Positions 8,072 to 16,854 of a DNA stretch of 64,000 nucleotides are shown here, one piece after another. The notes beneath the pieces were generated by a model. That model was not told the origin of the DNA and did no database searches. It saw only the letters and a list, made by a program, of their open reading frames with translations. Within the stretch, counting starts at the first letter, position 1, and the number at the start of each line of letters is the position of its first letter. The stretch spans positions 310,001-374,000 of the forward strand of contig NZ_FQUT01000004.1 in assembly GCF_900129245.1 (NCBI RefSeq), written 5' to 3'. This DNA comes from Chryseobacterium arachidis (GTDB lineage: Bacteria > Bacteroidota > Bacteroidia > Flavobacteriales > Weeksellaceae). Position numbers and translations under genes: made by a program.

Positions 8072-8431
8072 ATGAATTATAAACTTGAGCTCCGCACTCA
8101 GGAATCTAAATCGAATATTGTTTTTAATAACATCTTATTTGATGCATTTAAGGTAAATATTATTGAAAAATATGCCGGAAAAATGACTGCTAAACCCATA
8201 CTGTCTGAAGTAGTATTTAAAGTAAGAACATTGGACGATACCTTAGTGATGAGAAAAGACGGGCACATCAGAATAAAAGTGAAAGGTGATGATTTTCAAA
8301 TCTACCAAAACCTGAGTAAGATCCTTAATTCCTACGATTACAAACATAAGCTGATTAACCGGGCAAATGCCGAACAGGATTACGTGCATTATATGCTAAG
8401 TCTGGTTATTGCCAATTATCAGCTGAACTAA
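8072..8431 (+). CDS. Hypothetical protein, 119 aa
   Basis: A small soluble protein without signal peptide. It contains DDTLVMRKDGHIRIKVKGDDFQIYQNL, cited here as one hydrophilic strand-helix region, and an Asn/Tyr-rich C-terminus ending VIANYQLN. No family is recognised. It has a good promoter upstream and a terminator hairpin downstream, so it is probably a single-gene unit. Confidence 0.55.
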   Translation: MNYKLELRTQESKSNIVFNNILFDAFKVNIIEKYAGKMTAKPILSEVVFKVRTLDDTLVMRKDGHIRIKVKGDDFQIYQNLSKILNSYDYKHKLINRANAEQDYVHYMLSLVIANYQLN

Positions 8432-8457
8432 GCAGCTTATTATTTTTATGTATACTA

Positions 8458-8486
8458 AAACCGTCTTATAAATTGTGAGGCGGTTT
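8458..8486 (+). terminator. Terminator after the 8072 gene
   Basis: AAACCGTCT and AGGCGGTTT pair with one wobble around an 11-base loop. The tail CGTTGTTT is only moderately U-rich. Confidence 0.55.
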
Positions 8487-8577
8487 CGTTGTTTACATTT
8501 GTCCAAAGATAGTTGAGATTATGCTCCTTATCTTTATTATCTATGGAAAATTGAGAATATAATATCTGAAAACAAAA

Positions 8578-8604
8578 GTCCGTTCTAATAGGATTAAAAC
8601 GGAC
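8578..8604 (-). terminator. Hairpin in the 8432-8961 spacer
   Basis: GTCCGTT ... AACGGAC with an inner TAAT/ATTA stem and AGG loop (one C-A mismatch). The U-rich tail (TTTTGTTTT) is on the minus strand. No minus-strand gene ends here, so it may terminate antisense transcription or be a repeat. Between it and 8810 I see only a tiny truncated ORF (8616-8645). Confidence 0.4.
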
Positions 8605-8816
8605 CAAAAACACAAATGATGAAAAAAAAATTATCTCTTAATTGAGATGCTATAAATATACACTTTTTTCCTGGATCAATCATTTTTCTTTTTATAAACT
8701 GCTCGGATAAAATATAATCTTTTCTTTCAATGTACATTGATTGTAAGCAAGTACCACTCTCCACTTTTCCTTGTAATGACTTTATTGATCAGCAAAGTAT
8801 GCATAAAGGAAATTAT

Positions 8817-8862
8817 TGATAATAATTCACTTTTTGAAACATGATAATTATCATAATGTTTC
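8817..8862 (+). promoter_or_regulatory. Fur-box-like palindromes upstream of the SusC gene
   Basis: ATGATAATTATCAT (8841-8854) is a perfect 14-bp palindrome inside an outer repeat GAAACAT/ATGTTTC (8836-8842, 8856-8862). A second GATAAT-rich site TGATAATAATTCACT starts at 8817. Read as 7-1-7 Fur half-sites, they match about 12/14 and 11/14 positions by eye. They lie just upstream of the -33 box. Iron or another metal as the signal is inference. Confidence 0.4.
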
Positions 8863-8873
8863 ATTTTAAAGCA

Positions 8874-8905
8874 TTGGGAATTTTCATAAGAAACCTCTAT
8901 TTTTG
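8874..8905 (+). promoter_or_regulatory. Promoter of the SusC-SusD operon
   Basis: TTG (8874-8876) and TATTTTTG (8898-8905) are 21 bp apart. The -7 box fits TAnnTTTG exactly and lies 56 bases before the start codon. Confidence 0.65.
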
Positions 8906-8961
8906 CACACTATATTTATTAATTCTAAATAAAAGATTAGAATTTTTCTATCTGTACTTAC

Positions 8962-11742
8962 ATGAGAAAAGTTACCGCCAGTGTTTTACTGATTTGTGGG
9001 TTTTATTCTTTAAAATCTCAGACTGTTTCAACTGAAAAGACCGATTTATTAGACACTCAATCTATTGAAGAGGTTATCGTTACTTCATCCTACGGAACAA
9101 AAAAATTAAAGGAAGAAGTAGTAGGATCTATTGTAACCATTACTTCTAAAGACATTATTACCAGTCAACCGTACGAAAGTATCGATAAAATGATTGCCGG
9201 ATTAACGCCGGGAGTTCAGATTGTAAACAATACCGAAGTCGGAAAAACAGTGAACATTAATGTAAGAGGTTTGGGAAGCATAATTCCCTTCAGTGGACTG
9301 CCCGGTACTTCTACTCAGCCTTTAATTGTTGTGGATGGTATCGTCATGAGAGAAGATATGCCTTTTAACGATACTTATTTTGATGGAAGCGCTACCGCAG
9401 AAATGAATATTAACCCGCTGGCGAGATTTAATTCCGACAATATTGAAAGTATTAATATTCTTAAAGATGCGGCAGCTGTTGCTTTATACGGTGCCGAATC
9501 TGCCAATGGAGTTATTCTTATCACCACCAAAAAAGGCCGCAAAGGAAAACCTACCTATTCTTTCAGTACGCAGTATGGGGTATCGCAAAGCATCAATAAA
9601 ATAAAATACCTTAGCGGGCAGCAATATGCCCAGCTCCTCAATGCCTACGAAAAAAACAACGGCAAAAAGGATCCTTACCAATGGAATGGAAACGATGTCA
9701 ACTGGTTTGAATTGATGAACGGTAACGGTGATTTTTTCCGAACTAATTTTACAGCCAGCGGTGGCGGGAAATATTTCACCTATCGTGTGGGAATAGATTA
9801 TTCTAAAAATAATGAATCGAAGATCATGAATTCCCTAGAGAAAAAAGGGATTGATGCGTCTTTAGGATTTAATTATAAAAAACTGAAGATCAATCTTTAT
9901 GCTGCTTACAACAATTTTTTCAAAAAGCAGCCTAATACTTTCTTTAATATTATTTTGTCTCCGGATGAGCCTATTTACGATGCCAACGGCGATTACAATT
10001 TTGTAACCGGGATTCCCAATCCTTTGGCTGCAGCCAACCAGAATATCAATAATGTAGATAATAATTCTCTGCTTTCCAGTCTTAATGTAAGCTATGATCT
10101 GGCTAAAGGGTTAAAAATAAACAGTTTATTTGGAATCGATCTTTCCAAAAAAGACAATATAGACTGGAGATCAGGACTTAACCAAAGCGGAATTGCCGGC
10201 AATAACAAAGGAAGGAGCCGCCGTTATATTTCGGATGGTCTAAATTGGAACTGGAGTGGTAATATTTCCTACGAAAAAAATTTTGGAAGCAAACATCATC
10301 TCGACGGGATCGCAGGTCTGGAACTCAGAAAAAATAAAGATTTTAAAGAAGCCCACGTCGGACAAAATTTTACCGATTATTGGATTTATCAGGATCCTTC
10401 TTTAGGAAAAACATATACTTATAAAACGCTTAGCCAGGAAAACAGCGGGAGAAGTGTTTTCGGACAGTTAAATTACGACTACAGCAAAAAATATTTTTTA
10501 ACAGCAAGCATCAGAAGAGATGAAAGTTCCACTTTCGGGCCGGATAGCAATGCTTCTCTTAACGGTGCAATCGGTACATCCTGGGTGATATCCAACGAAA
10601 ATTTCCTGAAAGGTAACAAAGTTTTAAATTTTTTAAGGCTTCGGGCTTCATGGGGAAAAACAGGCAATTCGAGAATCGGCAGCTATCGTTCCGCCGGACT
10701 GTATAGCGTAAACCAGAACGGTTTTATTTATGATTACGATTATGCTTATCCTGAATCTTCCTCCCCTCCCAACCGATTATTATCATGGGAAAAGAATGAA
10801 AAATGGAACTTGGGCCTAGATTTTAATCTCTTCAGAAAAATCGATTTCACCGTAGAAATCTTTAGAAATAATTTATCTGATATGATTGTTTCCCGAGATG
10901 TTCCGATAGAAACAGGATATGGTTCGGCAGAAATAAACGGTGCATCGATGTACAACAAAGGATTGGAAGTATCGATGCGCGGAAACTGGATCTCCAAAAA
11001 GAATTTCAGGTGGAATACGACCTTTAATATATCCAGTGTGCAAAATAAAGTAACGGATCTCACTGGTTTGGAAGAAAAATTTTCAATAGCATCCGTGGCA
11101 CGCGCACAAAAAATCGGCGCCTCCACATCCGCAATATGGGGTTATCAGTGGCTGGGTATTAATCCTGCAAACGGGCAGGATATTTTTCTGATTAACGGAG
11201 AAGCAAAAGATGCCAACCAATTTACCCTCGACCCCAGTAATACTGCGATTATTGGAAACACCCAACCCGATTTAACAGGTGGACTGAGCAATTCCATCAG
11301 CTATAAAAAATTCACTTTTTCTTTTCTTATCAATTTCGAAATTGGAGGAGATTTTTTGGCTGAAGATGAAATTATCGATCAGCATAGAATTCTTTCTAAC
11401 AGGAATATGAGTGTGAATGCTCTTGATTATTGGACAGGCCCGGGAGACACTAATGCCGTAAACCATATTCCCAAAAGTAACAACAAGCTTGTTCCTAACA
11501 GCACAAAGTTTATTTACGATAATACTCACGTAAAACTTCAGAATATCAACGTGAATTATCAGCTTCCCATTCATAAGATCAAAAACAGTTTTATCAAGAA
11601 TGCAAGCGTATTTATCGATTGTACCAATGTTTTATACTGGTATAAAGAAAAATCTCCTTCAGGCAGAAACGGAGCCAGAGAATTCAGATATCTCTATCCA
11701 GAAATGAGAACTTTGAGTTTCGGTTTTAAAGCTAATTTTTAA
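8962..11742 (+). CDS. SusC/RagA-family TonB-linked outer-membrane transporter
   Basis: 926 residues. A signal peptide is followed by a TonB-box-like SIEEVIVTSSYG and then the plug domain: KEEVVGSIVTITSKDI, the RagA-type VNINVRGLGSI, IVVDGIVMRED and ILKDAAAVALYGAESANGVILITTKKG. A long beta-barrel runs to the aromatic C-terminus FGFKANF. It lacks the N-terminal CarboxypepD_reg-like (DUF4480-type) domain common in SusC proteins. With the SusD downstream it forms a lidded pore that takes up a bound substrate using TonB energy. The substrate cannot be read from sequence. The neighbouring di-haem peroxidase and metal-box-like palindromes favour a metal- or redox-linked nutrient over a glycan; no glycosidase is nearby. 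Confidence 0.93.
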   Translation: MRKVTASVLLICGFYSLKSQTVSTEKTDLLDTQSIEEVIVTSSYGTKKLKEEVVGSIVTITSKDIITSQPYESIDKMIAGLTPGVQIVNNTEVGKTVNINVRGLGSIIPFSGLPGTSTQPLIVVDGIVMREDMPFNDTYFDGSATAEMNINPLARFNSDNIESINILKDAAAVALYGAESANGVILITTKKGRKGKPTYSFSTQYGVSQSINKIKYLSGQQYAQLLNAYEKNNGKKDPYQWNGNDVNWFELMNGNGDFFRTNFTASGGGKYFTYRVGIDYSKNNESKIMNSLEKKGIDASLGFNYKKLKINLYAAYNNFFKKQPNTFFNIILSPDEPIYDANGDYNFVTGIPNPLAAANQNINNVDNNSLLSSLNVSYDLAKGLKINSLFGIDLSKKDNIDWRSGLNQSGIAGNNKGRSRRYISDGLNWNWSGNISYEKNFGSKHHLDGIAGLELRKNKDFKEAHVGQNFTDYWIYQDPSLGKTYTYKTLSQENSGRSVFGQLNYDYSKKYFLTASIRRDESSTFGPDSNASLNGAIGTSWVISNENFLKGNKVLNFLRLRASWGKTGNSRIGSYRSAGLYSVNQNGFIYDYDYAYPESSSPPNRLLSWEKNEKWNLGLDFNLFRKIDFTVEIFRNNLSDMIVSRDVPIETGYGSAEINGASMYNKGLEVSMRGNWISKKNFRWNTTFNISSVQNKVTDLTGLEEKFSIASVARAQKIGASTSAIWGYQWLGINPANGQDIFLINGEAKDANQFTLDPSNTAIIGNTQPDLTGGLSNSISYKKFTFSFLINFEIGGDFLAEDEIIDQHRILSNRNMSVNALDYWTGPGDTNAVNHIPKSNNKLVPNSTKFIYDNTHVKLQNINVNYQLPIHKIKNSFIKNASVFIDCTNVLYWYKEKSPSGRNGAREFRYLYPEMRTLSFGFKANF

Positions 11743-11753
11743 TTATCAGCAAC

Positions 11754-13166
11754 ATGAAAAAAATAATTTTTACAGCAATATCATTCTTAAGTATATACTC
11801 GTGCAGCGATTTTCTGTACAGCGAACCGGTAGAAAAAGTATCAATCACCGAACAATTAGGAACCAAAGAAGGAATGCTGGTTGCATTAAATGGCGCTTAT
11901 TATCAGCTGAGATCAACCTATTTTACAGAATCAGCGTTTGTTTACGGAGATTTACTGGCAGGCAACCTTACATTTTCGCCTTCAGCATCAACCAATACTA
12001 TTTCAATAGATGCATCGGTAACAAACATTTATCAATTTGATGATCAAAAAGAGAGCAGTGATATGGCAGCTTTTTACTCCAGCTGTTATCAACTGATTAA
12101 CAACATAAACCTTATTTTGCAATACGCAGATCAGCTTCCGGATGCTTCATCAGCCGAAATCAGTGAAATAAAAGCCGAGGCATTAGCCTTAAGAGCTTTT
12201 ACAAACTTCTATCTTTACAAACATTACGGTCAAAATTATACGTATACATCAGATGCTTCACATTTAGGAATCGTTTACAATACAGCGCCATTAAAAGTAG
12301 GCATTGATTATCCCACCAGAAAGACCGTTGCTGAAAATTTTGTTTCCCTGGAAAATGATATCCAGCAGGCCATTTCTTTATTTCAGCCTAATCACGCAAT
12401 TCCTGTCGGGCAAAAGAAAAATTTCATGAATATAGATGCGGCGAAACTGTTGGCTGCCGAAATCGCTTTATGGAAAAATGATTGGCAAAAAGCGATTGAT
12501 TACAGTAATGATATTATTCAAAATTCATCTTATACTTTAACATCGTCTAATGAGATTGGCACCAATTGGGCTGCTTCAGAATCTATTTTTGAAATTGCCA
12601 ATACCAATGAAAATGAATTTCCTGTAACTGTTCTTTATAGTTTTACTGATAAAGGCAGACCTAATTATGTCGCAAGTGAAGACATATATAACTTGTTTTC
12701 AGCCAATGACCAGCGTAAAAATTTATTTGAAACACAAAACCTGGTTACTAAAATATCAGGCGTTAGCTACACGCTACCCTATCATTTTACCAAGAAGTAT
12801 AAAATTAAAAGTGAGAGTCTGATATACCGTTTAGGTTTAGCCTACTTCATCCGTGCCGAAGCTTCCTTAAAATCCGGTAATTCTGCACAGGCACTAAATG
12901 ATGTGAATATTATCAGAAACAGAGCCGGCCTTACCAATCTTAGTTCCGTTAATCTCGATATTTTATTAGAAGAAAAAAGAAAAGAATTTGTTTTTGAAAA
13001 TCAATACTTTTTTGATCTGATGAGAAATCATAAGAATATTGTAAGAAATAACGGCTGTATTTCAACCAACTGCAGCCCGACTTATCCTAACAATAAGTTT
13101 GTGGCACCAATTCCGCAAGCTTCGGTTAATATCAACTCAGCAATGCAACAAAACCCTGGATATTAA
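11754..13166 (+). CDS. RagB/SusD-family nutrient-binding lipoprotein
   Basis: 470 residues with a lipoprotein signal (ISFLSIYSC, lipid-anchored Cys at 17). TPR-like helices include EIKAEALALRAFTNFYLYKHYG and the SusD C-terminal pattern LALRAEASLKSG-like YFIRAEASLKSGNSAQALNDVNIIRNRAGL, quoted here in parts, followed by LLEEKRKEFVFENQYFFDLMR. It caps the SusC barrel on the cell surface and binds the substrate. It starts 11 bases after the SusC stop, in the same operon. Confidence 0.92.
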   Translation: MKKIIFTAISFLSIYSCSDFLYSEPVEKVSITEQLGTKEGMLVALNGAYYQLRSTYFTESAFVYGDLLAGNLTFSPSASTNTISIDASVTNIYQFDDQKESSDMAAFYSSCYQLINNINLILQYADQLPDASSAEISEIKAEALALRAFTNFYLYKHYGQNYTYTSDASHLGIVYNTAPLKVGIDYPTRKTVAENFVSLENDIQQAISLFQPNHAIPVGQKKNFMNIDAAKLLAAEIALWKNDWQKAIDYSNDIIQNSSYTLTSSNEIGTNWAASESIFEIANTNENEFPVTVLYSFTDKGRPNYVASEDIYNLFSANDQRKNLFETQNLVTKISGVSYTLPYHFTKKYKIKSESLIYRLGLAYFIRAEASLKSGNSAQALNDVNIIRNRAGLTNLSSVNLDILLEEKRKEFVFENQYFFDLMRNHKNIVRNNGCISTNCSPTYPNNKFVAPIPQASVNINSAMQQNPGY

Positions 13167-13279
13167 TAATATTATCATAATCAATTCAATTTTAAATAGT
13201 TTCCTGCCCGTTTACAAATAAGGCATAATTATATTTAATTAGTATCAATCGGTAAAAATAAAAGATTCAAAGAGAAGCA

Positions 13280-13297
13280 TTATAATCATTATTTTTG
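13280..13297 (+). promoter_or_regulatory. -7 promoter box with overlapping Fur-like repeat before the peroxidase gene
   Basis: TATTTTTG (13290-13297) fits TAnnTTTG. It is overlapped by TTATAATCATTATTT (13280-13294), about 11/14 to the 7-1-7 Fur pattern by eye. No TTG -33 box is clear. If real, it allows the peroxidase to be transcribed separately from SusCD under the same signal. Confidence 0.35.
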
Positions 13298-13316
13298 CCT
13301 GAAAATTATCTGGAAA

Positions 13317-14483
13317 ATGAAGTATGTCCTAAGCTGGATTTTAATAGCCTCAATAAGTATATTATTTCTAAGCAACTGCCTGCAGCCGAACGTATACAAA
13401 GAAATATCACAAGATCAGTCATTTATTGATAAAATCAGAGCGCTGTATTCTTCAGGAGACACTTCCAGATGGCCGGAACCTCAGCTGCACAAAATGGCAT
13501 TGGCCAATTTTTCTGAAATCGGGCATCTGCCAAAAGTAAAATATCCGCAAGACAATCCCTATTCTGCTGAAAAAGCGGCCTTGGGAAAAACTCTTTTTTA
13601 TGATCCTAGACTCTCCGTTTCCAATCAGATTGCGTGTGCTTCTTGCCATGATCCTGAATTGGGATGGACGGATAACAAGACCTTCTCATTCGGGCACGAC
13701 CGCCAGCTGGGTTCACGAAATGCAATGACCATTATGAACATAGCGTTTACCCAATCTCTGTTTTGGGACGGAAGAGCTGAAAGCATAGAACAGCAATCAC
13801 AAATGCCAATCCAGGATCATAAGGAAATGAACGAACATATAGATCTTGCTACAGATAAAATAGCTAAGCTAAAAGGCTATGAAATATTATTTGAAAAAGC
13901 ATTCGGAGATAAAACTGTTACCAAAGATAAAATTGCCAAAGCAATTGCCACTTTTGAAAGAACATTAATCAGTCCTCAAAGTAAATTTGATAAATTCATT
14001 GATGGACAAGCGAATCTTTTTACAGATGATGAGGTGATGGGAATGCACCTGTTCCGTACCAAAGCCCAATGCATGAATTGTCACAATTCGGGCTATTTTT
14101 CAAACAATCAGTTTGAAAATGACGGTACTGCCCTTTTAGGAACCAAACAACAGGATTTAGGAAGATACATCGTTACAAAAAATCCCGGTGATGTAGGAAA
14201 ATTCAGAGTTCCAACGCTTAGAGAAATTACCAGAACCGGCCCGTGGATGCATAACGGTGCCTTTACGCCCTTAAAAGATGTATTAACGTTCTATAATGGC
14301 GGAAATCCCGAACCTCCGAAGAAAAGATCTACTGTTCATGAAGGAATTACGTTGGTTTCCAAAAAATCAGAAATGCTGAAACCTCTTAATCTTACTCCTA
14401 AGGAATTGCAGCAGCTGGAAGCATTTTTGGGAACATTGAGTACAAGAACCCAAAGATTTTCACCTCCTGTCCTTCCTCAGTAA
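13317..14483 (+). CDS. Di-haem cytochrome c peroxidase (CcpA/MauG family)
   Basis: 388 residues with a lipoprotein-type signal ending LFLSNC (Cys 21). Two haem-binding motifs are present: CASCH (107-111) and CMNCH (252-256). Family segments include LGKTLFYDPRLS, WDGRAESIEQQ and FRVPTLREITRTGPWMHNG, the last giving a distal haem ligand region. It would reduce hydrogen peroxide or carry out a MauG-like oxidation in the periplasm. The gene lies 150 bases after SusD and may be co-transcribed or use its own promoter. It converges with a TonB receptor gene nine bases away. Confidence 0.92.
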   Translation: MKYVLSWILIASISILFLSNCLQPNVYKEISQDQSFIDKIRALYSSGDTSRWPEPQLHKMALANFSEIGHLPKVKYPQDNPYSAEKAALGKTLFYDPRLSVSNQIACASCHDPELGWTDNKTFSFGHDRQLGSRNAMTIMNIAFTQSLFWDGRAESIEQQSQMPIQDHKEMNEHIDLATDKIAKLKGYEILFEKAFGDKTVTKDKIAKAIATFERTLISPQSKFDKFIDGQANLFTDDEVMGMHLFRTKAQCMNCHNSGYFSNNQFENDGTALLGTKQQDLGRYIVTKNPGDVGKFRVPTLREITRTGPWMHNGAFTPLKDVLTFYNGGNPEPPKKRSTVHEGITLVSKKSEMLKPLNLTPKELQQLEAFLGTLSTRTQRFSPPVLPQ

Positions 14484-14492
14484 AAGTAAGAA

Positions 14493-16523
14493 TTAGAAAT
14501 TCATTTTCACTCCTAAAATAAAGGTTCTGCCTGCTGCGGGATTGTAATAGCGGTTCCCAAAAGCATTGATATCGAAACCCAAAACATAATCCGTATTGTA
14601 AAGATTCTGGATCTGAAGATAGAAATTCAGCTCTGTTTCTTCCAGATTAACGGGAAATGCAAATCTGATATTTCCGACCAAACTAGACTCTGACCATACA
14701 GAATTTGCATCATTCAGTGGGATTTTTGAAGTATAAAAGTGGGAATAATCCACGGACAGCTTTTTAAAGAAAGTGAAATTCAAAAGACTGTTAATGGTTG
14801 TTTTAGGAACTCCCGTGACATTATTTCCGGAAAAGTTATTATCATTCTGCTGATAATTTTTAAACTTAAAATCATAAAAACTTCCTGAAAACCTGAATTT
14901 AAAATTGCTGAAAAAATCATTTTTAAAATTAAAATTTTTAGATTCCAACAATATTTCCAAACCTTTCTGAACAGTCTGTCCGGAATTGACAAAATACTCC
15001 TGTCCGGCTTCATTCTGTCGTCTCACAATCGCATCCTTCATTCTGAAATCAAAATAACTTCCTTCAATAAAAATAGAATTTGCGAACTGCTTCCTGATTC
15101 CAATCTCTTTATTCCAGCCAAATTCAGGTTTAAGATCAGTATTAAATTCCTGATTCGAAGAACGGATTTCTTCATTCGTCGGAGCAGAATTTCCTTTGCC
15201 AATTTTTGCCCGTAGAGAAAGTCCTTTTCCTAAAAGATAAGTCAATCCAAAATTTGGCAGCCATTGGTTTTTAAACTGAACTTTTCCGATTTCTGTTCCC
15301 GGAAACTGTCTCTCCCAATCGTAAGAATTCGAATTTAAACTTATTGAAATATCCGTAAACAGTTTTTCATTGATATTTAATTTTTGCGAAAGAAAATAGA
15401 AACCCGAAGTATTTTTAATATGGTCAAAGTTTTGAGGATTACCTTCAATCCCTCTGTTGTTATCGTAATTTTTTACTGTAATATCATTAATTCCGCCTTC
15501 AAAACCCAAGCGATATCCCAAAGAAAGTCCATTCCATGCTTTTTCATAATTAAAATGGGTTCTTATTGCAAAATTTTTCTCAAAACGGTTCTCAAAATTA
15601 GTAATGAATGGGTTTTCAAAATCTACATACGACCCCTGAATCATAATAAAATGTGAAAAATTCTGATCGAAATCATACACATTAGAAAGTCCACTCAAAA
15701 CCATTTTATTGCGAATTCCTGCATCCTGTTGTTTTGCTCCCGGAAGTGTTGTCGTTCCCAGTCTAGCCTGTTTCCTGTTGAACTGCATCTGCTCCAAAGT
15801 CAATCCGCCCGGAGTTTGATAATCCAGATCAGAATACATCAGCATCGCTTTCAGCAATCCTTTCTCCGAATACTGAAAATTATCTTTCAGAAAAACCTGT
15901 TTCCGCTGAACCTTAGATTGTTCCCGATAAGAATCTGTCTGATAATAATTTTGAAAAACTTCAAGAAAATGCTTCCCAATCTGCTTCGAAAAATCAAAAC
16001 TCTGGTTAAAAGTTCCGTAGCTTCCTATAGACAAGTTAGCTGACAAATGATCTGAATCTTTTGTTTTCAAAAGAACGGTTCCGCCTGTCACAGCACCATA
16101 GTCGCCACTTTCAGAACCTTTATAAATTTCAATTTTGCCAATAAGTTCAGGAGAAATAACGTTGAAATAGGTATTTCCGGACGCATCAGATAAAATAAAA
16201 TCATCAAGATAAATTTTTACATTCCGAACACCAAAAGGCGATCTCAACGTACTTCCACGAAGGGAAATCCTGTAACTTCCCGGCGAGCGTTCTTCCATTC
16301 TTGCACCTGCTGTCTGGTTGATAGATTCCAGCAATCTTTCAGGAGTATTCTGATTCAATACATTTTCCGACACCACAGAAACGGATTTTGTGGAGGAAAT
16401 AAACGTTGTCGGTTTTTTGTAAGCATCAATCATCACTTCTGAAATTAATGCCGCAGAATCCTTTGTTTGTGCGGAAACGAATGCTATAGAAAGAAATGGT
16501 AATACAATGTAGATTTTTTTCAT
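14493..16523 (-). CDS. TonB-dependent receptor (siderophore/metal type)
   Basis: 676 residues. Signal peptide MKKIYIVLPFLSIAFVSAQ; plug with NQTAGARMEERSPGSYRISLRGS, VKIYLDDFILSDASGN and IEIYKGSESGDYGAVTGGTVLL (quoted as separate landmarks); 22-strand barrel ending GRTFILGVKMNF. This is the single-protein FecA/PupB-like class rather than SusC. I start at 16523 so that the signal peptide is N-terminal; an in-frame ATG at 16547 would add eight residues. It converges on the peroxidase gene with only nine bases between stops and no terminator. Ligand unknown; the iron link is inferred from the neighbourhood. Confidence 0.9.
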   Translation of the reverse strand: MKKIYIVLPFLSIAFVSAQTKDSAALISEVMIDAYKKPTTFISSTKSVSVVSENVLNQNTPERLLESINQTAGARMEERSPGSYRISLRGSTLRSPFGVRNVKIYLDDFILSDASGNTYFNVISPELIGKIEIYKGSESGDYGAVTGGTVLLKTKDSDHLSANLSIGSYGTFNQSFDFSKQIGKHFLEVFQNYYQTDSYREQSKVQRKQVFLKDNFQYSEKGLLKAMLMYSDLDYQTPGGLTLEQMQFNRKQARLGTTTLPGAKQQDAGIRNKMVLSGLSNVYDFDQNFSHFIMIQGSYVDFENPFITNFENRFEKNFAIRTHFNYEKAWNGLSLGYRLGFEGGINDITVKNYDNNRGIEGNPQNFDHIKNTSGFYFLSQKLNINEKLFTDISISLNSNSYDWERQFPGTEIGKVQFKNQWLPNFGLTYLLGKGLSLRAKIGKGNSAPTNEEIRSSNQEFNTDLKPEFGWNKEIGIRKQFANSIFIEGSYFDFRMKDAIVRRQNEAGQEYFVNSGQTVQKGLEILLESKNFNFKNDFFSNFKFRFSGSFYDFKFKNYQQNDNNFSGNNVTGVPKTTINSLLNFTFFKKLSVDYSHFYTSKIPLNDANSVWSESSLVGNIRFAFPVNLEETELNFYLQIQNLYNTDYVLGFDINAFGNRYYNPAAGRTFILGVKMNF

Positions 16524-16854
16524 TAGATCATACCCAGCAAAAAGCATACTTTTTCTTTATCGGATGAAGTTAAATTTTGTTTTTATTTTAAAATAAACAG
16601 CAAACGACCGATATCACCGATTCAAAGACATTTTTTTTGCCCATTGGATGTATTGTTCCGAATTTTGAATTGAAACGTGAGGATAGCTTTACATCAGTTA
16701 AAACAAAAAAACTTAAGATAAATCGTATGGAAATTATTCAAACACCGGAAAATGCATTATCTCACTCATCTGCAACAGCCATTATATAATCCACCAATCG
16801 AAAAGTATAAGATATTATTTTTTTTAATTCTGGCTCTTTATCTATAACAGTTTT
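16524..16854. other. Spacer between the TonB receptor and ilvA
   Basis: About 330 bases, AT-rich. I see no convincing promoter box or hairpin. The only frame of note is a 20-codon plus-strand ORF at 16727 (MEIIQTPENALSHSS...), too short to support. Confidence 0.5.

Noticed and set aside
8616..8645. Mini-ORF reading MMKKKLSLN, like the start of flavobacterial lanthipeptide precursors
   Set aside because: It stops after nine codons, no lanthipeptide enzyme is near, and short Lys-rich starts arise easily in poly-A tracts.
8841..9035. 64-codon plus-strand ORF across the SusC promoter
   Set aside because: It overlaps the palindrome, the promoter and the real start of SusC in another frame; hydrophobic content follows from AT-rich DNA.
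14484..14492. Terminator between the convergent peroxidase and TonB receptor genes
   Set aside because: Only nine bases separate the stops and no hairpin is visible there.
16727..16789. 20-codon ORF MEIIQTPENALSHSS... beside ilvA, considered as a RidA remnant because RidA works with IlvA
   Set aside because: Only the first few residues recall RidA; nothing after them does.
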